Origin: Escallonia rubra | Lineage: Eukaryota; Streptophyta; Magnoliopsida; Escalloniales; Escalloniaceae | Assembly (NCBI GenBank): GCA_033065855.1 | Contig: JAVXUO010002909.1 | Coordinates: 62,001-126,000 of the forward strand | Direction: 5' to 3' | DNA length: 64,000 nucleotides | In this document: piece after piece, positions 1-13,444 of the stretch | Numbering within the stretch: the stretch's first letter is position 1 | How the letters are laid out: each line of letters begins with the position of its first letter | Made by a program: the position numbers and the translations under genes | Notes under the pieces: generated by a model | The model's input: only the letters and a program-made list of their open reading frames with translations | Told to the model about the DNA's origin: nothing | Database searches by the model: none

Positions 1-72
1 CAAATAGAAAGACGGTGATGGTCATCTTTCAAAAAGAAAAAAAGACGCATACTATTTACACACAGTTTAAGG

Positions 73-691
73 CAGGGGAGGAGCCCAAGCATGACCGGGA
101 GGGGGGGGGGGGGGCATGGCGCCCCCCCCCCCACCCCACCGAACCCCACCCCTAAAGTTTGAGAATTTTTTTTAGTTGTTTTAAATAATAGGTAGTTATG
201 TTTACAATATTTACTAAAATGCTACCATTTTTATTATTCAACTTATTAGATTTCATTTTGTAATGTTTTTTACTTTTTGTGCCACCAGCCGTCGTAATTT
301 TTATCTTTTTCGTTCCTTTGTCCATCTTCATTCTTTCAAACTCTAAATCTCTAGATTTTAAAGTAAACATTAATATATCAAGGTTAGTTCCTTTTTTAAT
401 TTAAATTCTTATAGTATGTTAACTTATACGCGACTATTGTCATCATACAATTGATATCGCACTAATAATACATATATACAATAAGAGTAAAGTTTCTAGT
501 TTGTTGTTGACTAACTTTACAAGTTAAATAAATCACTATAAATAGTTAAATTATATGATTATTAGTCAAATTGAGCAATCTATTTTGTATTTAACGTATT
601 CGATCAATCGTGATGCGAATTTTTTATGTTAGCCGTTAATCTTTTTTATTACATTTTGGTCCCCCCGTTGGACTTCCTGGATCTGCCCCTG
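73..691. mobile_element. Non-autonomous hAT element (MITE), copy 1
   Basis: A 619-bp element with terminal inverted repeats of the CAGGGGMGGA type. The left end reads CAGGGGAGGAGCC and the right end reads CTGCCCCTG on the + strand. It is flanked by a perfect 8-bp direct repeat GTTTAAGG (65-72 and 692-699), the target-duplication length typical of hAT transposons. No transposase is visible, so it would depend on another element. Just inside the left end a G-run is followed by a C-run, a potential hairpin. Two further copies lie at 40519-42592 and 44511-45148. Confidence 0.88.
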
Positions 692-1124
692 GTTTAAGGG
701 ATATGTTCCTTTTACTTTGGTACAAGTCCGCTCCAAAATACTTGTCTCCAAATATATTCTTCCCTTAATAATAGGAAAAAGAATGATGATATCATGCACA
801 GTCAGTAGGTAAGTTTTGATAAAGCTGGCACGTATATTCAAAATGTGTAAAAGTGTATCAGATTTTTCTAACGTTTAGAATTCTCTTAAGTTAACCAACG
901 TTTTTGGCTGACAAGACAAATTTGTATTTTAGAATAGCAATAGTACTATTAACTCTTCAAATACATATATATTTTGTATAGTTATTGATGATTTGTATAC
1001 GTATAATTGCACACACTCATATACACACCAAAAATTGCACAATAATTGATACAAATATTTAGATCTGTCACGGAAACATAATCAAAGATGATTTTGGGCA
1101 TAGGAGTGCCTAAATTAATGGATG

Positions 1125-1400
1125 GGGGTATACAATGGGTGACAATGTGATGGTGGAGGCGGTGGCAGTGGATTGATTATCGTAACGGTAATGAATATAA
1201 CTCTCTCTTGGGTTATGGTAGAGTCCTGATAGTGTAGGGTGGATCGGTGGTGGATCAGTAATGGGTAATGTGGTAGTGACAGGTGATTGAGGCCGTGGAG
1301 TAGTTGTAGGTGGGTAATGGTGGTTGGATCAGTGACAGCTGTGGGCTATGACATAGGTGTTGTGGTGGTGGTGGGCAACGGTGAAAAAAGGGGGAAGTGA
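1125..1400. repeat. GGT/GTG-rich low-complexity block
   Basis: The + strand is a diverged run of GGTGG, GTGG and GATG words, giving a short proline/histidine-rich open frame on the other strand with no family resemblance. Similar blocks occur at 46381-46640, 51120-51400 and 63245-63450, so this looks like diverged simple-sequence DNA, not coding sequence. Confidence 0.5.
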
Positions 1401-2201
1401 GATACAAAACGTTCGGATATGCAATCCAATATTTTCCCATAATTGCATTTTGTCTGTTTTGGGTGCGATCAAGGATGGGTGTGAGTGTGACATTATCCAT
1501 AACTAAGTCTTTTTTTTCCTTTCCGGTAGTTATCTGCTAAACTAAAAAAGAAAAAAGAAACCTTTTTGAAAAAAAGACCTGTGATCTACAGTAGTTATCC
1601 GCTATGAAGCATTTTCAACCAAAATCAGCTTTCGGATCCCAGCGTGATATAAATTCTCAAACGAAAAGAGTAAAGCTAGATTTGATTACAATTCTACAAA
1701 TTAAACCCAAAAAATTGGAGCTAGATTCAATTTTTCAACCCAAATGTCCAACCTATATTTTTTTTTAATTCAAAAGAAAATTAAGATACGTGGGTATTCC
1801 ACCCCAATAACATCTGCAAGAAAGCAGTGATTGTAGTTCCACAGGGGTTCGGTCAAGGTAAACAAAAGCCCCATCTTAATTAGTTCCTATATTGGTTAGC
1901 ATATTGGAACATTTATTGCCCTATCTAAATACATGTATTATTTCTGACTTTTTCCAACCTAGATGAGAAATTGAATTAGGGCCCACATTTTGAGAAACTG
2001 CACACGTTTGTTTTCATTACTGTCACGCCTGACAAGTGACACACGCGCACAACTGAATCTGATGACTGATTGGGCCTCGAGCAGTGCCTAATATACGCCC
2101 GTGGACCTCGGACTTCTCCATATTTATACAATGACGTGGCAATCCACGTCAGAAACAAGCTCATTTTAATACTATTTTTTTCTTAGTTCAACTTTTTTTA
2201 A

Positions 2202-2325
2202 ATCATAAATATACATTTATTTACATGTATACATAGAGATATACATTAGTTTAGCTTTCTTAGTTTAGCTAATTTATCATAAATATACATATATTTACAT
2301 GTATACACATAGATATGTATATCCT
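2202..2325. repeat. Imperfect 74-bp tandem duplication
   Basis: The motif ATCATAAATATACAT followed by TTTACATGTATACA occurs from 2202 and again from 2276, with a few differences between the units. Confidence 0.6.
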
Positions 2326-2814
2326 TTTCTTTACCGGTGGTATTTAGGTTTGAGTTATACGATGAAATTTGTTTTTTTCTATTTAATGATAATCAACTCT
2401 AAGATTATGAGTTGTATGCAAAAATCAATGTAATAGTACGACATTGAAAGTTTACCAACTTCATAAATTTGACCCTCATTTTTAAATTATGTACTATAAG
2501 ACCATTTATACGTCATTTTTATTTCGGTTCTCAACAGTTACGATGAAATTTTAACTTCTAAACTAAAAAAAAAAGTAAAAATCAAAAGCGAACGAAAATA
2601 ATCCATCTATCTTTCACTTGATCTAATAATCTTCATTTCAATTGAAAAACGAAAAAACTTATGCAACTAATTTGTTCTTTATTTTATTTTGTATGGGTCT
2701 CAAGATTGAATTGTGTACTTATCTTTCTTATTAAACAATTCTAATATTTAAAAAAACTTAAAAAAAATTAGTGGCTTATAGCATGACCTAAATGGATGAT
2801 TTATTATACTTCTT

Positions 2815-3290
2815 TGTTATGCTTGAATGTGATTAATTCTCAGAAGTAAATTTTAGATTAAATCGTAATCACTTCTCAAAATCAGCTTTAAGTTATTTTT
2901 AACAAAATTAACTTTAAGCTATCAATAATGTTTGGGTAAAGTATAGTAAGATCAGTTTCAATGTGGTTAAATTGATCAAGAAGTTTTTTTAGAGTTTCAA
3001 TGGAAGATGGGAAATGTCTTTGTAGAGATATTATGGTACTTTACTTGGTCAAACTTGATTAAAAAAAAAACTAATTCATAATCCTTGTTTTCTTGGATGA
3101 TGATATAATCAGTTTTTTGCTTTTCAAAATTAATTTAATCAGTTTTGTATCTTTGCCAAATGCCTAATAAGTTGATTTAATTTTGCCCAATGCCTAATAT
3201 CTGGTCTAATTCAGATTTTGCCAAACGCCTAATAATCTGATTTGATCCGGATGAGATGGACATGGTCAAACTAGATTATTTATGGCATAC
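2815..3290. mobile_element. Diverged MITE-like sequence (same type as 56460-57200)
   Basis: The stretch repeats words such as AATCAGTTTT, TTTGCCAAA(C/T)GCCTAAT and GATTTAAT, which also make up the better preserved inverted-repeat element at 56460-57200. Its ends are not clear, and no target duplication was found. Confidence 0.35.
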
Positions 3291-4537
3291 CACATGCTCT
3301 AAACATAAGTGAAATAGCATCATAATATGCCAAAACTGCTTTTCACGGGTCAATGGTTCTTTCACTAAATAATTGTTAGCTTTATTAAATACAACGTTTT
3401 CAAAGGAAATGCGAAAAAATGGCCATGAGAAATGGTTCTGTTAGGAACCTGCTGCGACGAAAATTAAATGCAAAAGGTTGGTCAAAAACATTTATTAAGA
3501 TTTATAATCACTTTTAATGGAATAGCTTTGATGGAATTAGCACCTTGATAACGTGGGTATGCTTAAAACCCCAACATATTAAAGGTTCAAGGCTTTATGA
3601 TAAATTAAAAATGAAGTTACCTGCTAAATTGACAATCAAGATGTTCTTGTTTTACATATTTAGTATGGTGTATTTATTTTATTTTTCCTTCTAACCATCT
3701 TTGCTTTCATCCACTTTACAATCTAAGTACCACTTTAGATGACCATTTTTTTTTTATGATTCTTATACTTCCGGTTGCAAATTTTTTTTTATCACGACAA
3801 AGTTGTGTCTACTAAACTTTTGCGTTTTGTCTTTATTTTTAAAAACAAGCTGGACGACTGTAAGAATTTGAAAATGCTAGATAAACGCATTTATACTTTG
3901 CAGAAAATGAGTTTGTAACATGAATAAGAAAAGGAATATGCAAAACCATTTACATTACTTGAACCCCATTTCGATTTTGGTTTCAAATAGAAATAGAGTC
4001 ACGAGTTATTTTTGGCTTCTCACGAGTAAACCGGATGAACTCATCAATGGTTTATTTATTGCTAGTGACACTCTCAAGTAGCTAATTTTCGCATTAAGTA
4101 TTATCTTACGGTATAAAATTGCACTCGAAGTGTCATTAATAAAAATAACAAATCAATAATTTTCGAGACAGTCGTTCGCTCACTTAACTATACTCTCTCT
4201 GTGCTTCAAATTTAAGCTGTAATTTGAATTTCGGTTCATCTAAAAGTTCTTTACCAACTCACCATTTCTACCTTTATTTTCCACTCAAAAAACATTTTTG
4301 ATCATTAGTTCTCCTATTTGGCATTTCTAAGAATCCCAACCTGAGTAAAAGGAGGGGAAAAAAAAAGAAAAAAAGAAAAGGGAAAAGGGAATAATATCCA
4401 CAAACCCAGCAAATCCAGCAGTAATAACGAAAAGATCCTTTGGAATAAAACCCTAACCGGACCCTTGTAAGAAGAAGATCAACATCTTGCCGTCACCTCA
4501 ACCTCACCATCCAACGGCCCAGATCCCTCCACCACTC

Positions 4538-4747
4538 ATGCTTATCACTCCCTCTCTTCAGCTCACTGTTCTTCTTTCTCCCAACTCTCTCTCTCTCTCT
4601 AAAACCCTCTCTCTCTCTCTAGAAAAATGGCGAAATCCGTCGCCGATCATCAAGATCTCCAACCGCACAACTAAAATTTACACATACGCACAGACACACA
4701 CACTGAAGGTTTAAAACACGCACTTCATGTTTGGGCACAGGGGTTAA
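4538..4747 (+). promoter_or_regulatory. Pumilio 5' leader with CT repeats and upstream ORFs
   Basis: Upstream of the Pumilio start are two CT-repeat blocks (about 4585-4621), common in plant leaders. Several upstream ATGs occur if transcription starts before them: one at 4538 opens 59 codons ending at 4717; one at 4627, in a good context (AAAAATGG), encodes 15 aa (MAKSVADHQDLQPHN); one at 4727 encodes MFGHRG. All end before the main ATG at 4831. The transcription start is not visible, so which uORFs are in the mRNA is an inference. Confidence 0.5.
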
Positions 4748-4830
4748 ACTTAATCCATAATAAAGATCGAAATTTTGAGCTGATTTTTTTTTTTTTTTGG
4801 AGACTTTAAGGAAGCTTTTTTGTGCGAAAA

Positions 4831-7800
4831 ATGATTACTGATAGCTACTCGAAGATGGTGTCGGATTACGGAATGCAGTACGGGGAGGAGCTGGGGCTGC
4901 TGCTGAGGGAGCGGCGGCGGCAGGAGGCGGCGGCGAGCGACATGTACCGCAGCGGCTCTGCCCCTCCCACGGTGGAGGGATCGCTGAGCGCCGTCGGAGG
5001 GCTGTTCAACGGCGGAGGTGGTGGTGGCGGGGATTTCGGGGGGATGACGGAGGAGGAGCTGAGGGCTGATCCGGGGTACATTTCTTACTACTACTCGAAC
5101 GTGAATCTGAACCCTAGGCTGCCGCCGCCGCTGCTGTCCAAAGAGGACTGGCGGTTTGCACAGCGGAGCTCCGCGATTGGGGACAGAAGGAAGGTGAATA
5201 GGAGTGGTGGTGGTGATGATGCAGGTGTTGGGCGTAACAGTAGGTCTCTTTTTAAGGGACAGGGTTCGGGGACGGAGTGGGGAGGCGACGGGCTGATCGG
5301 GTTGCCGGGTTTAGGTTTAGGGAGTAGGCAGAAGAGTATTGCGGAGATCATTCAGGTGAAAGTTTGTTGATCAAGAATATGGTATTTGGTTCAAAGTTTG
5401 AATCTTTAATTGGTGCTTGAACATGTTTGACGTTATATATTCACTTAGTTATAATCTCAGAACTTATGCTATGTGCTGAAGTTTGATCTTTGAGTTATTA
5501 TGTGTATAAGAATGACATTAGGTTCAGAATCCTGGTTTTTGGCAAATATTTCTGCGATATGGAATCCATTGTGATGTAACGTAGTTTGAGGTTTTGTTGG
5601 CAACATTTCCATTTTAATCTCTTTTTTGCTGTTTGTTTCCTCGCGACAGTGTACTTGAAATGGATGCTCAAAATCATAATGCTAAGGATTCACACTTTTC
5701 GTCAAATTTGTTACCTTAGTAGTGGTTTCTGTATCTTTCTGGTTAAGGACCTTGCCACTGTCGGTATGCTAATAAAAGCACGTCCCTTCACATTAAACGG
5801 ATGAGTTTTTATTTCAGTTAAAGGGGAAAAAGAGGAAAAGCCAAGTGTCTTGCTTTCTTGGTGGAATCTCTTTAATCGAGGTTCTACGAGATGGAATTTG
5901 TGATCTAAGGTGCTAAAGGCGGGTTTCTTCCGTGTTCTTGATTGGTATTTGGAAAATGCCTGAAAGTTTAGGTGGTATGCAATTTCCAGACCAATTTTTT
6001 TCCTTCTTTTTCTGGTAATGCAGATCAGGGAAGTGTCTCCTTTCTTTCTGTTTCTGTGTTAGTATCTGGTGCCTCATGCAAGCAATTGTAGCATGATCAA
6101 CTTTGGGACGAGATGGTGGCGTTGACGACTCTTCTGTAAGTAATCGTGATAGTAACATTCCTGTAATCGGGAATCAGATCTTACAGAACTGACTTCACCA
6201 CACCCTTTCCGAATGTGTGATCCACTTTACTGGGTTAACTCAATGTGAAAGCAACATAGGATTTTAAGGTATTTCTGGAGCGCTTTCTATGGATGTAAAA
6301 TCTTCGCTGGCCTTTGTCTTACCATCAAATCTCTGCATCTATCTCTTGGGCATGCATATCATCATCTTGTTTCTACTCTTCAGTGTTCCTCCACTCCCCG
6401 CCGTGCGTCGTTCCCGATTAAGTAGCTTTTTGCCTCTGGACCTTACTACCCCCAAAATTATTCTCACATTCCGTTCTGACTTTTGTATCCTTAATGGGAA
6501 GATTGGTCGTCACGTAGGCTACTCTGGATCCTATTCTTTCCTACGCTTCTTCTCTGTTTGATTAGCCCAAACAAGAGAAATTATGATCTTGGACTAGAGT
6601 CGTATGCTTTGAGGATTCGGAGTTTGCATATTATATAGCTTTCGTATGACTTTTGTACTGGACTTGTATAAATGCTCCCAACTCATGCTGTCTGTGTTCA
6701 CTATTCTGAAACAAGAAAGATCTTGTCGATGCGCTGGCATCTTCAGGTTCTTCTAGTGGAGGAGATTTATATTTGTACATGTTAAGTTCCATGATAGCGT
6801 GAGGAACGAATTGACTTTGAAAATTTCTTTGCTATTGCCTCTTTGGTTCATCTCCCGTGTGTCGATGTGTTAATCTCATGTATCTGACTATTTTCCTATG
6901 TAATCTAGGGTTCATCGAGTTTGGCAAACAAATTGCTAGAATTCCTCTGGCTTGCATTCTTCTTAACATGTTAGCTTTGAATTGTTTTAATTAGAGGTTT
7001 GGTGCTTAATGCAGGATGATATAAGTAATGCAACATCTATCTCAAGGCATCCATCTCGTCCAGCCAGCCGAAATGCATTTGATGACAGTGTTGAGTCGTC
7101 TGAATCCCATTTTGCTCAGCTTCATCAAGAAATGGCATCGATGGATGCTTTACGTTCTGGTGCAAATAGTCAAGGCACGTCTGGCATCCAAGGCATTGGT
7201 TCGTCAGCATCTCATACTTATGCTTCTGCTCTGGGTGCTTCCTTGTCAAGAAGTACGACTCCTGACCCTCAACTTGTGGCTAGGGCTCCTAGTCCTCGCA
7301 TTCCTCCTGTTGGAGGAGGGAGGGCTAGCTCCCTGGATAAAAGAAATGGGAACGGTCCAAACTCATTCAATGGTGTGTCCACTGGAATGAGCGAACAAGC
7401 TGATTTAGTTGCTGCTTTGTCTGGCATGACTCTAACGACGAATAGTATAGTAGACGAAGAGAACCATTTGCGGTCTCGAATTCAACATGATATGGATGAT
7501 CACCAGAACTTCTATCACTTGCAGAGCGATAAGAACCATGCTAAACAACCTTCATATCTTAACAATCATTCTGTCTCCCAATCAGTGAAAGGATCATATC
7601 CTAAAGGTAATGGGGTTGGGGTGGATCTGAACAGCGGTTCTTTTGTAGCTGATGGACAAGTTGACCTTCACAAGCCTGTCATGCCTTCTGCAAACTACTT
7701 AAAGGGGCCTTCTACACCAACTTTCAATAGTGGAGGAGGTTCACCTTCTCACTATCAGAATGTAGATAGTCCAAACTCATCATTTTCAAACTACGGCTTA

Positions 7801-10800
7801 AGTGGTTACACCATCAATCCTGCATCACCATCAATGTTGGGGAACCAAATTGGAGGTGGTAATATGCCACCTCTTTTTGAGAATGTTGCTGCTGCAACAG
7901 CATTGGGAGCAAACTTGACATTGGGACCAAATTTAATAGCTGCCGCCGCTGAATTGCAGAATCTTAGTAGAGTTGGAAATCACAATGCTGGGAGTGCTCT
8001 TCAGGTGCCCCTGATGGATCCATTGTATCTTCAGTACCTGAGATCGACTGAGTATGCTGCTGCGCAGGTTGCAGCTCTGAACGACCCAACAATGGACAGG
8101 GACTGCATGGGTAATTCATACATGGATTTACTCGGACTGCAGAAAGCTTATCTTGGGACACTGCTTTCACCTCAGAAGTCGCAATATGGTCTTCCCTACC
8201 TGGGCAAATCTGGTAGTATGAACCATGGTTACTATGGAAACCCTGCATTTGGTCTTGGCATGTCATATCCTGGAAGCCCAATGGGAGGTCCTCTTCTCCC
8301 AAACTCCCCCATTGGGTCGGGTAGCCCTGTCAGGCATGGTGACCGGAACATGCGTTTTCCTTCTGGGATGAGGAACTTAGCTGGAAGTGTCATGGGATCA
8401 TGGCACTCAGAAGCTGGCGGTAACTTGGATGAAAGTTTTCCGTCCTCTTTACTAGATGAGTTTAAGAGCAATAAAACGAAGTGTTTTGAGCTTTCGGAAA
8501 TTGCGGGTCATGTTGTTGAGTTCAGGTATGTGTTGCTTGCTGATACCGTTGGTAATGGTATTGCCCTTTGCTTTCATTGAGCCCTTCAAAGATTAATAAA
8601 TTTTTCTTAAAACCTTTTGGGAGCAGTGCGGATCAGTATGGAAGTCGATTTATTCAACAGAAACTAGAAACTGCCACTACTGAAGAGAAAAACATGGTTT
8701 TCCATGAAATCATGCCTCAAGCTCTTTCATTGATGACTGACGTATTCGGTAATTATGTAATCCAGAAGGTAGATAACTTGCTTATTTTGTCATCTGTTAT
8801 GTTTATTAACCTGGTATTACTAACTGTTGTATGTTTTGTTACGCTGTGAATAACTTACACTAGTAATTAGTAATGATTGTTACAAGTTGCTCCACTTATT
8901 GCTGTTTTACAGTTTTTCGAACATGGAAGTGCATCTCAAATAAGAGAACTTGCTGACCAGCTTACTGGGCATGTTCTGACCCTTAGTCTTCAGATGTACG
9001 GTTGCCGAGTGATCCAGAAGGTATATCATAGCTGTTCATGTATTTCATTTTTGACAAATGCAATACCTTTCATAGGCTTCATTAGGCTTGCACGCTTGTT
9101 ATCCTGATATCACCTCATTTATGAGCTACAGCTAAGTAATACTCTTTTTATCCAATATCTACAGAGGTTGCATGCAAATTTTGGAAAAAAGTGGGCGGAG
9201 TTTAAACCAGCTTATAGATGGTTCTAGAAAGAGTGGAGAGTGCCACTTGTGTATATATTTCTGAACTGCATTACATCATGTCCCTGCTAAATTTAACTTA
9301 TGGATAAGAATTTTATCTTTATTTTCTGGAATCTCAAGGCCGCAGTCCGTTAATTGACTATGCCCCTGATTCTTATTTTAAGAATTAGGGGCTAATGCCT
9401 CTTTTTCTTTTATAGATGCTTGTGAATTTCGCATAAGAAACGAGTCCGCCATTCCTGTGCTTCTATTTCTAGGTTGAATGATTCAAAAATGTATCCCCCA
9501 AGTTGGGAGGTTGAGACAGACCTTGATTCTACCTCCACTCCATTGCTTATGCATGAAAAGCTATAGCATATCGAAGGAGTACTGTGTTTACTTGCGTTGT
9601 TACTGCTGAAAATTATATTTGACACGCTTTCTTTGGCTTTCCAGGCTATAGAAGTTGTTGATCTGGACCAGCAAACTAAAATGGTTGCAGAGCTTGATGG
9701 CAATATAATGCGTTGTGTACGTGATCAGAATGGAAATCATGTCATCCAGAAGTGTATTGAATGCATACCTGAAGATGCTATTCAGTTTATTGTTTCCACA
9801 TTTTACGATCAAGTTGTGACATTATCCACCCATCCATATGGTTGTCGTGTCATACAGGTTAAGCAAGTTGTGTAGTTATTTATTACGTGTTTCTGAATTG
9901 AGTATATTTGGACGAGAGATGGAAATGTGTATATACATGTGAATTTAAAAGTAGTTTGCCCTTCACATGACAGAGAGTCCTGGAGCATTGCAGTGACCCC
10001 AAAACACAGCGTATAGTGATGGATGAGATTTTGCTGTCCGTGATCATGTTGGCACAAGATCAGTACGGGAACTATGTTGTTCAGGTTTGCCATTGTCCTC
10101 GCAAGATATTATAAACACTTTTGACATGTTTAGGCTTTCTCGTTTGTCAATATTAATTTTCGAGCAGTAAGTTATGCAGTACTTGCTCAGTCACTTGATT
10201 TGTATCTGTTTCTTGAGAATTTCTCAACTTAACCAAGCCTTTATCCGGAAGTAGTTAGGTCAAGCTACACCACTCTCCCCTATCCAAACTCATTTTTTTT
10301 TCTTCTGATAGATCTCTAACAATCCAGTCTCACTACCTTTTTCTACCCCAATTCTTAGCATAAATCTCTTTTCCTTACTATATACTGGTTGAGCATGAGA
10401 AATAAACTGTGCGCTTTGATCCAGGGCAGCACCGTTATCTTTCTGTTTTGCATGACCAAGCACTTACAGTGAATACTCTGCAGAAACTTGATGGCCGTTC
10501 GGTCTTGAGTGTATTGTCACTGATTTACATAATCAAAATTTCATCGCCTCAGTAACATGCTCGAAACTTCATAATCTGGAGAGTGGTTGTTGTCAAAGCG
10601 TGATTTGTACTAAGATCGTGTTATTTTCACTGGCTGCTTTCTTTTGTTTTCTGCATCTGTTGTATGTTGAATGTTCACGATATATGTCTTTCTTCCTCTT
10701 TATACTGGACTGCTGATACTTGCAAATATACTAACAGCATGTACTGGAGCATGGAAAGCCGCATGAACGCACTGCTATAATTGATCAATTAGTTGGGCAG

Positions 10801-12706
10801 ATAGTTCAGATGAGCCAGCAGAAGTTTGCCTCCAATGTCGTGGAGAAATGTTTGACCTTTGGGACCCCAGAGGAACGCCAGGTCCTGGTGGATGAGATGC
10901 TTGGCTCGGGTGATGAAAATGAGCCGCTTCAGGTTAGTTTTGACTTTGATGTGTTTCCTATCACAAGGGCATAATGAGGAGCATGTTCTAGCTTGTGCAC
11001 ATAAGATTCTGTTCAATGCCATAAATATTGGGATGATTCAACAGATTATAGGGGTTAATTCACACGAGAAATTAGTAAATATGTAACCATCTGTGCTTGT
11101 GCCAAGGACCAACTTCTTGGGCGTTCATGCTTTCTCCCTATCAAATGAATGAGTAGACTAGTTCAGGATGAGATGACGCGATAGGTGCTATTCTTTGATG
11201 TTGCTTCTGATCATGTTTAAAAATTATGGAGTAACGTAAGCTTTTACTCCAACTTGCTTAGATGTAGTACTAAGTACAAATGGAATTGTGGGGATTGAAG
11301 GTCAAGAGATACAGTATAGTCGGGTCTTTCATTTTTTATGCTGCTGACATAGTTGAAGAGTTTTGCCTGATCAAGCTGGAGAGGAGATTATGTACATCAC
11401 CTATCAGCCTAACCTTTTTGTCATAGTGGTGTCATTAAAAGTTGATGTCAAAATGCAAGGTAAGACTGAAGAAGCAGCACATTGAGAGTTGAGATGGCAT
11501 AATTGGACTGATTCTGAGACAAATTGAGAGAAAACTGATTGAGGTGCTGTGGGCACGTAAATGGAAATCAATTAATCGTTGTTTTCAGCAATTATGATAA
11601 GGCACGAGAAATGAGAATATCAATTGTACCTCAGAGAAGGATACTGTCTTATAGAAACGAGGATACATGATTTCCTTGAGCTATATTAAGTTGGCTGTGT
11701 TCTTTAAAGTTGATTGTGCCATTTGAACTACTTCTGAGAGTGGTAAGATGGTTATAATTTGTCATTAATTACTGAGTCATTGTAATTGATAGCATCCAGG
11801 GGGATGCATTTCATGTAGGCAGGGGTAATTCAAAAGGCCTTTTGGAATAGATGTTTGCACAAACTCTACAGAAAACTGACTTGATGTCCACTGTCAACAG
11901 TAATAAAAGATTCAAAAAATGAAAATTTGATAATTGTAGACAATTGTTGTTTACATTGAAGTTTTGCATATTCTTTACCCAGCAAGTGTGGTTTTTACAT
12001 CTGCCTTTGAATGCGTTTAAATACCTCAGTAGTTTATTGATTAGAAACTATGACGGGGGGCATTTGGTGTTCGAATGTTTTGTAATAGCTACTGCCTTGT
12101 TGAAGATGTTTAACTTTGCATATTTTGTTTGGGTCAGGTGATGATGAAAGATCAGTTTGCAAATTATGTTGTACAGAAAGTGCTGGAGACTTGTGATGAC
12201 CAGCAACTTGAGATGATTCTTAACAAAATTAAGGTCCATCTGAATGCTCTGAAAAAATATACTTACGGAAAGCATATAGTTGCTCGTGTGGAGAAACTTG
12301 TTGCTGCTGGAGGTACTTGGCCATTTTGTTCTTGCTTTGTACTTCGTTTTTTTCATTACTTTGCCGGTTGCTGTTGCACTAGTAACCTTCCCTTGTTCTT
12401 GAAAGGTTACATTTGGCCGAAAGTTCTCCACCTTATTCTTAGGAGCATGTTAGTGAGCGGTTGCATTTACATTTTTAGTAGGGAGACATCATTTACTGGA
12501 AATAGAAACAGGACTGACGGCCAGACTCTTGGCCGTGTATAAGAATCTCCATGTTGTAGGTCACTTCACAATGTTCAGTGCTTCACAACTTATGGTACAA
12601 TGATGATCTTGACTCCCTTAATTCACATATCTGACAAGGTGTTCAATCTCTTGCAGAAAGGAGGATTGGGATCATTGCTGCGTATTCTGCAACTACTGCT
12701 GCCTAA
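4831..12706 (+). CDS. Pumilio-family RNA-binding protein (group I plant PUM, APUM1-6 type)
   Basis: Nine coding exons are supported by GT-AG borders and an unbroken frame: 4831-5355, 7015-8525, 8627-8768, 8913-9020, 9645-9857, 9974-10084, 10738-10932, 12138-12312 and 12657-12706, giving 3030 nt or 1009 aa. Residues 40-50 carry the conserved N-terminal motif [11 protein letters not shown]. From about residue 660 to 1000 there are eight PUF repeats with RNA-facing cores in order: SRFIQQK, NYVIQK, CRVIQK, NHVIQK, CRVIQR, NYVVQH, SNVVEK, NYVVQK. These are the canonical base-reading residues, so binding of UGUANAUA-type sites in 3' UTRs is expected. In the cytoplasm such proteins repress or destabilise target mRNAs, partly by recruiting CCR4-NOT. 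Length matches Arabidopsis group I PUMs (about 960-1000 aa). The ATG at 4831 opens [12 protein letters not shown]. Intron 1 (1.66 kb) and intron 7 (1.2 kb) are the longest. The gene looks intact; which numbered paralogue it matches is unresolved. Confidence 0.96.
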
Positions 12707-13250
12707 GAGATGGGATAGGAAAGAAGTTGTACAGCTAACTGAGACTAGTATGAGCTCCTTTTATCTTCTTTCTTTTCATTCCAGCTATGGCTCTGTCTGT
12801 TATTTAAGATGGATGGATAGGAGCTGGTTGCAAATAAAAAGTTGTTGGTTGTACTTAAGAAATGTACATTGTTAGTTTTGAGGATATACCTAGAATCAGG
12901 CTTAGCTGAGGCTGAGATGGTGAAACACACCTGATGCCCCTGCAGAGGAGATAAAAGTTTATTGTACAAGTTTTTAAGGGTGTAAAAAGAGGAGGAGAAT
13001 GTAGTGATGTTGTGATCGTGACTGTACAAATGTTGCCGCTTGCAGAGCCTGTAATGCTTAGGAGTTGCCAGAATTTTCCTTATGTATGGGATTAATAATT
13101 TCCCTTTATTTAATCAACTTTTTCTTCTAACTCTGCTGAGTCTTTATTTGGGTGCCATTTTTGGCTTGCTTGGTTGATTCCCTATAAAGCTGAGTGCCAC
13201 AAATCGTTCACTCCTGCACTTATGTTTAGTTTGTCAATGCCATGCTAACA
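12707..13250 (+). other. Pumilio 3' UTR and downstream
   Basis: No further coding exon is evident. The first 350 nt hold about eight UGUA cores, including UGUACAUU near 12866 and UGUACAAA near 13023, which resemble the recognition core of Pumilio proteins themselves. The poly(A) site is not certain; AT-rich sequence near 13080-13115 is a candidate. Confidence 0.45.
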
Positions 13251-13266
13251 CATGCTTGGTCTCCAG

Positions 13267-13444
13267 AGTCACAACTTTAGGAATTCATTATGGGCTTTTC
13301 CATCCATTTTGTGTCCCAAAATGTGTGGTGTGGTCGACATACTTGACGTTCTTGTAGTCACAACTTCAGGAATTCATTATGGGCTTTTCCATCCATTTTG
13401 TGTCCCAAAATGTTCGGTGAAGTCGACAAACTTGACGTTCTTGG
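13267..13444. repeat. 89-bp tandem duplication at the dioxygenase 3' end
   Basis: Two units begin with AGTCACAACTT, at 13267 and at 13356, each running through GGAATTCATTATGGGC to GACGTTCTT with a few mismatches. They repeat the last codons of the dioxygenase, where the family's usual ending (KMDGKAHNEFLKL here) lies in a different frame from the upstream part. Confidence 0.85.

Larger units (their letters stand above)
700..4480. other. Intergenic DNA upstream of the Pumilio gene
   Basis: I see no gene here. The stretch is AT-rich and holds a GGT-rich low-complexity block, a 74-bp local duplication, a decayed MITE-like stretch and, near 4190-4480, the probable promoter of the Pumilio gene. 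Confidence 0.6.
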
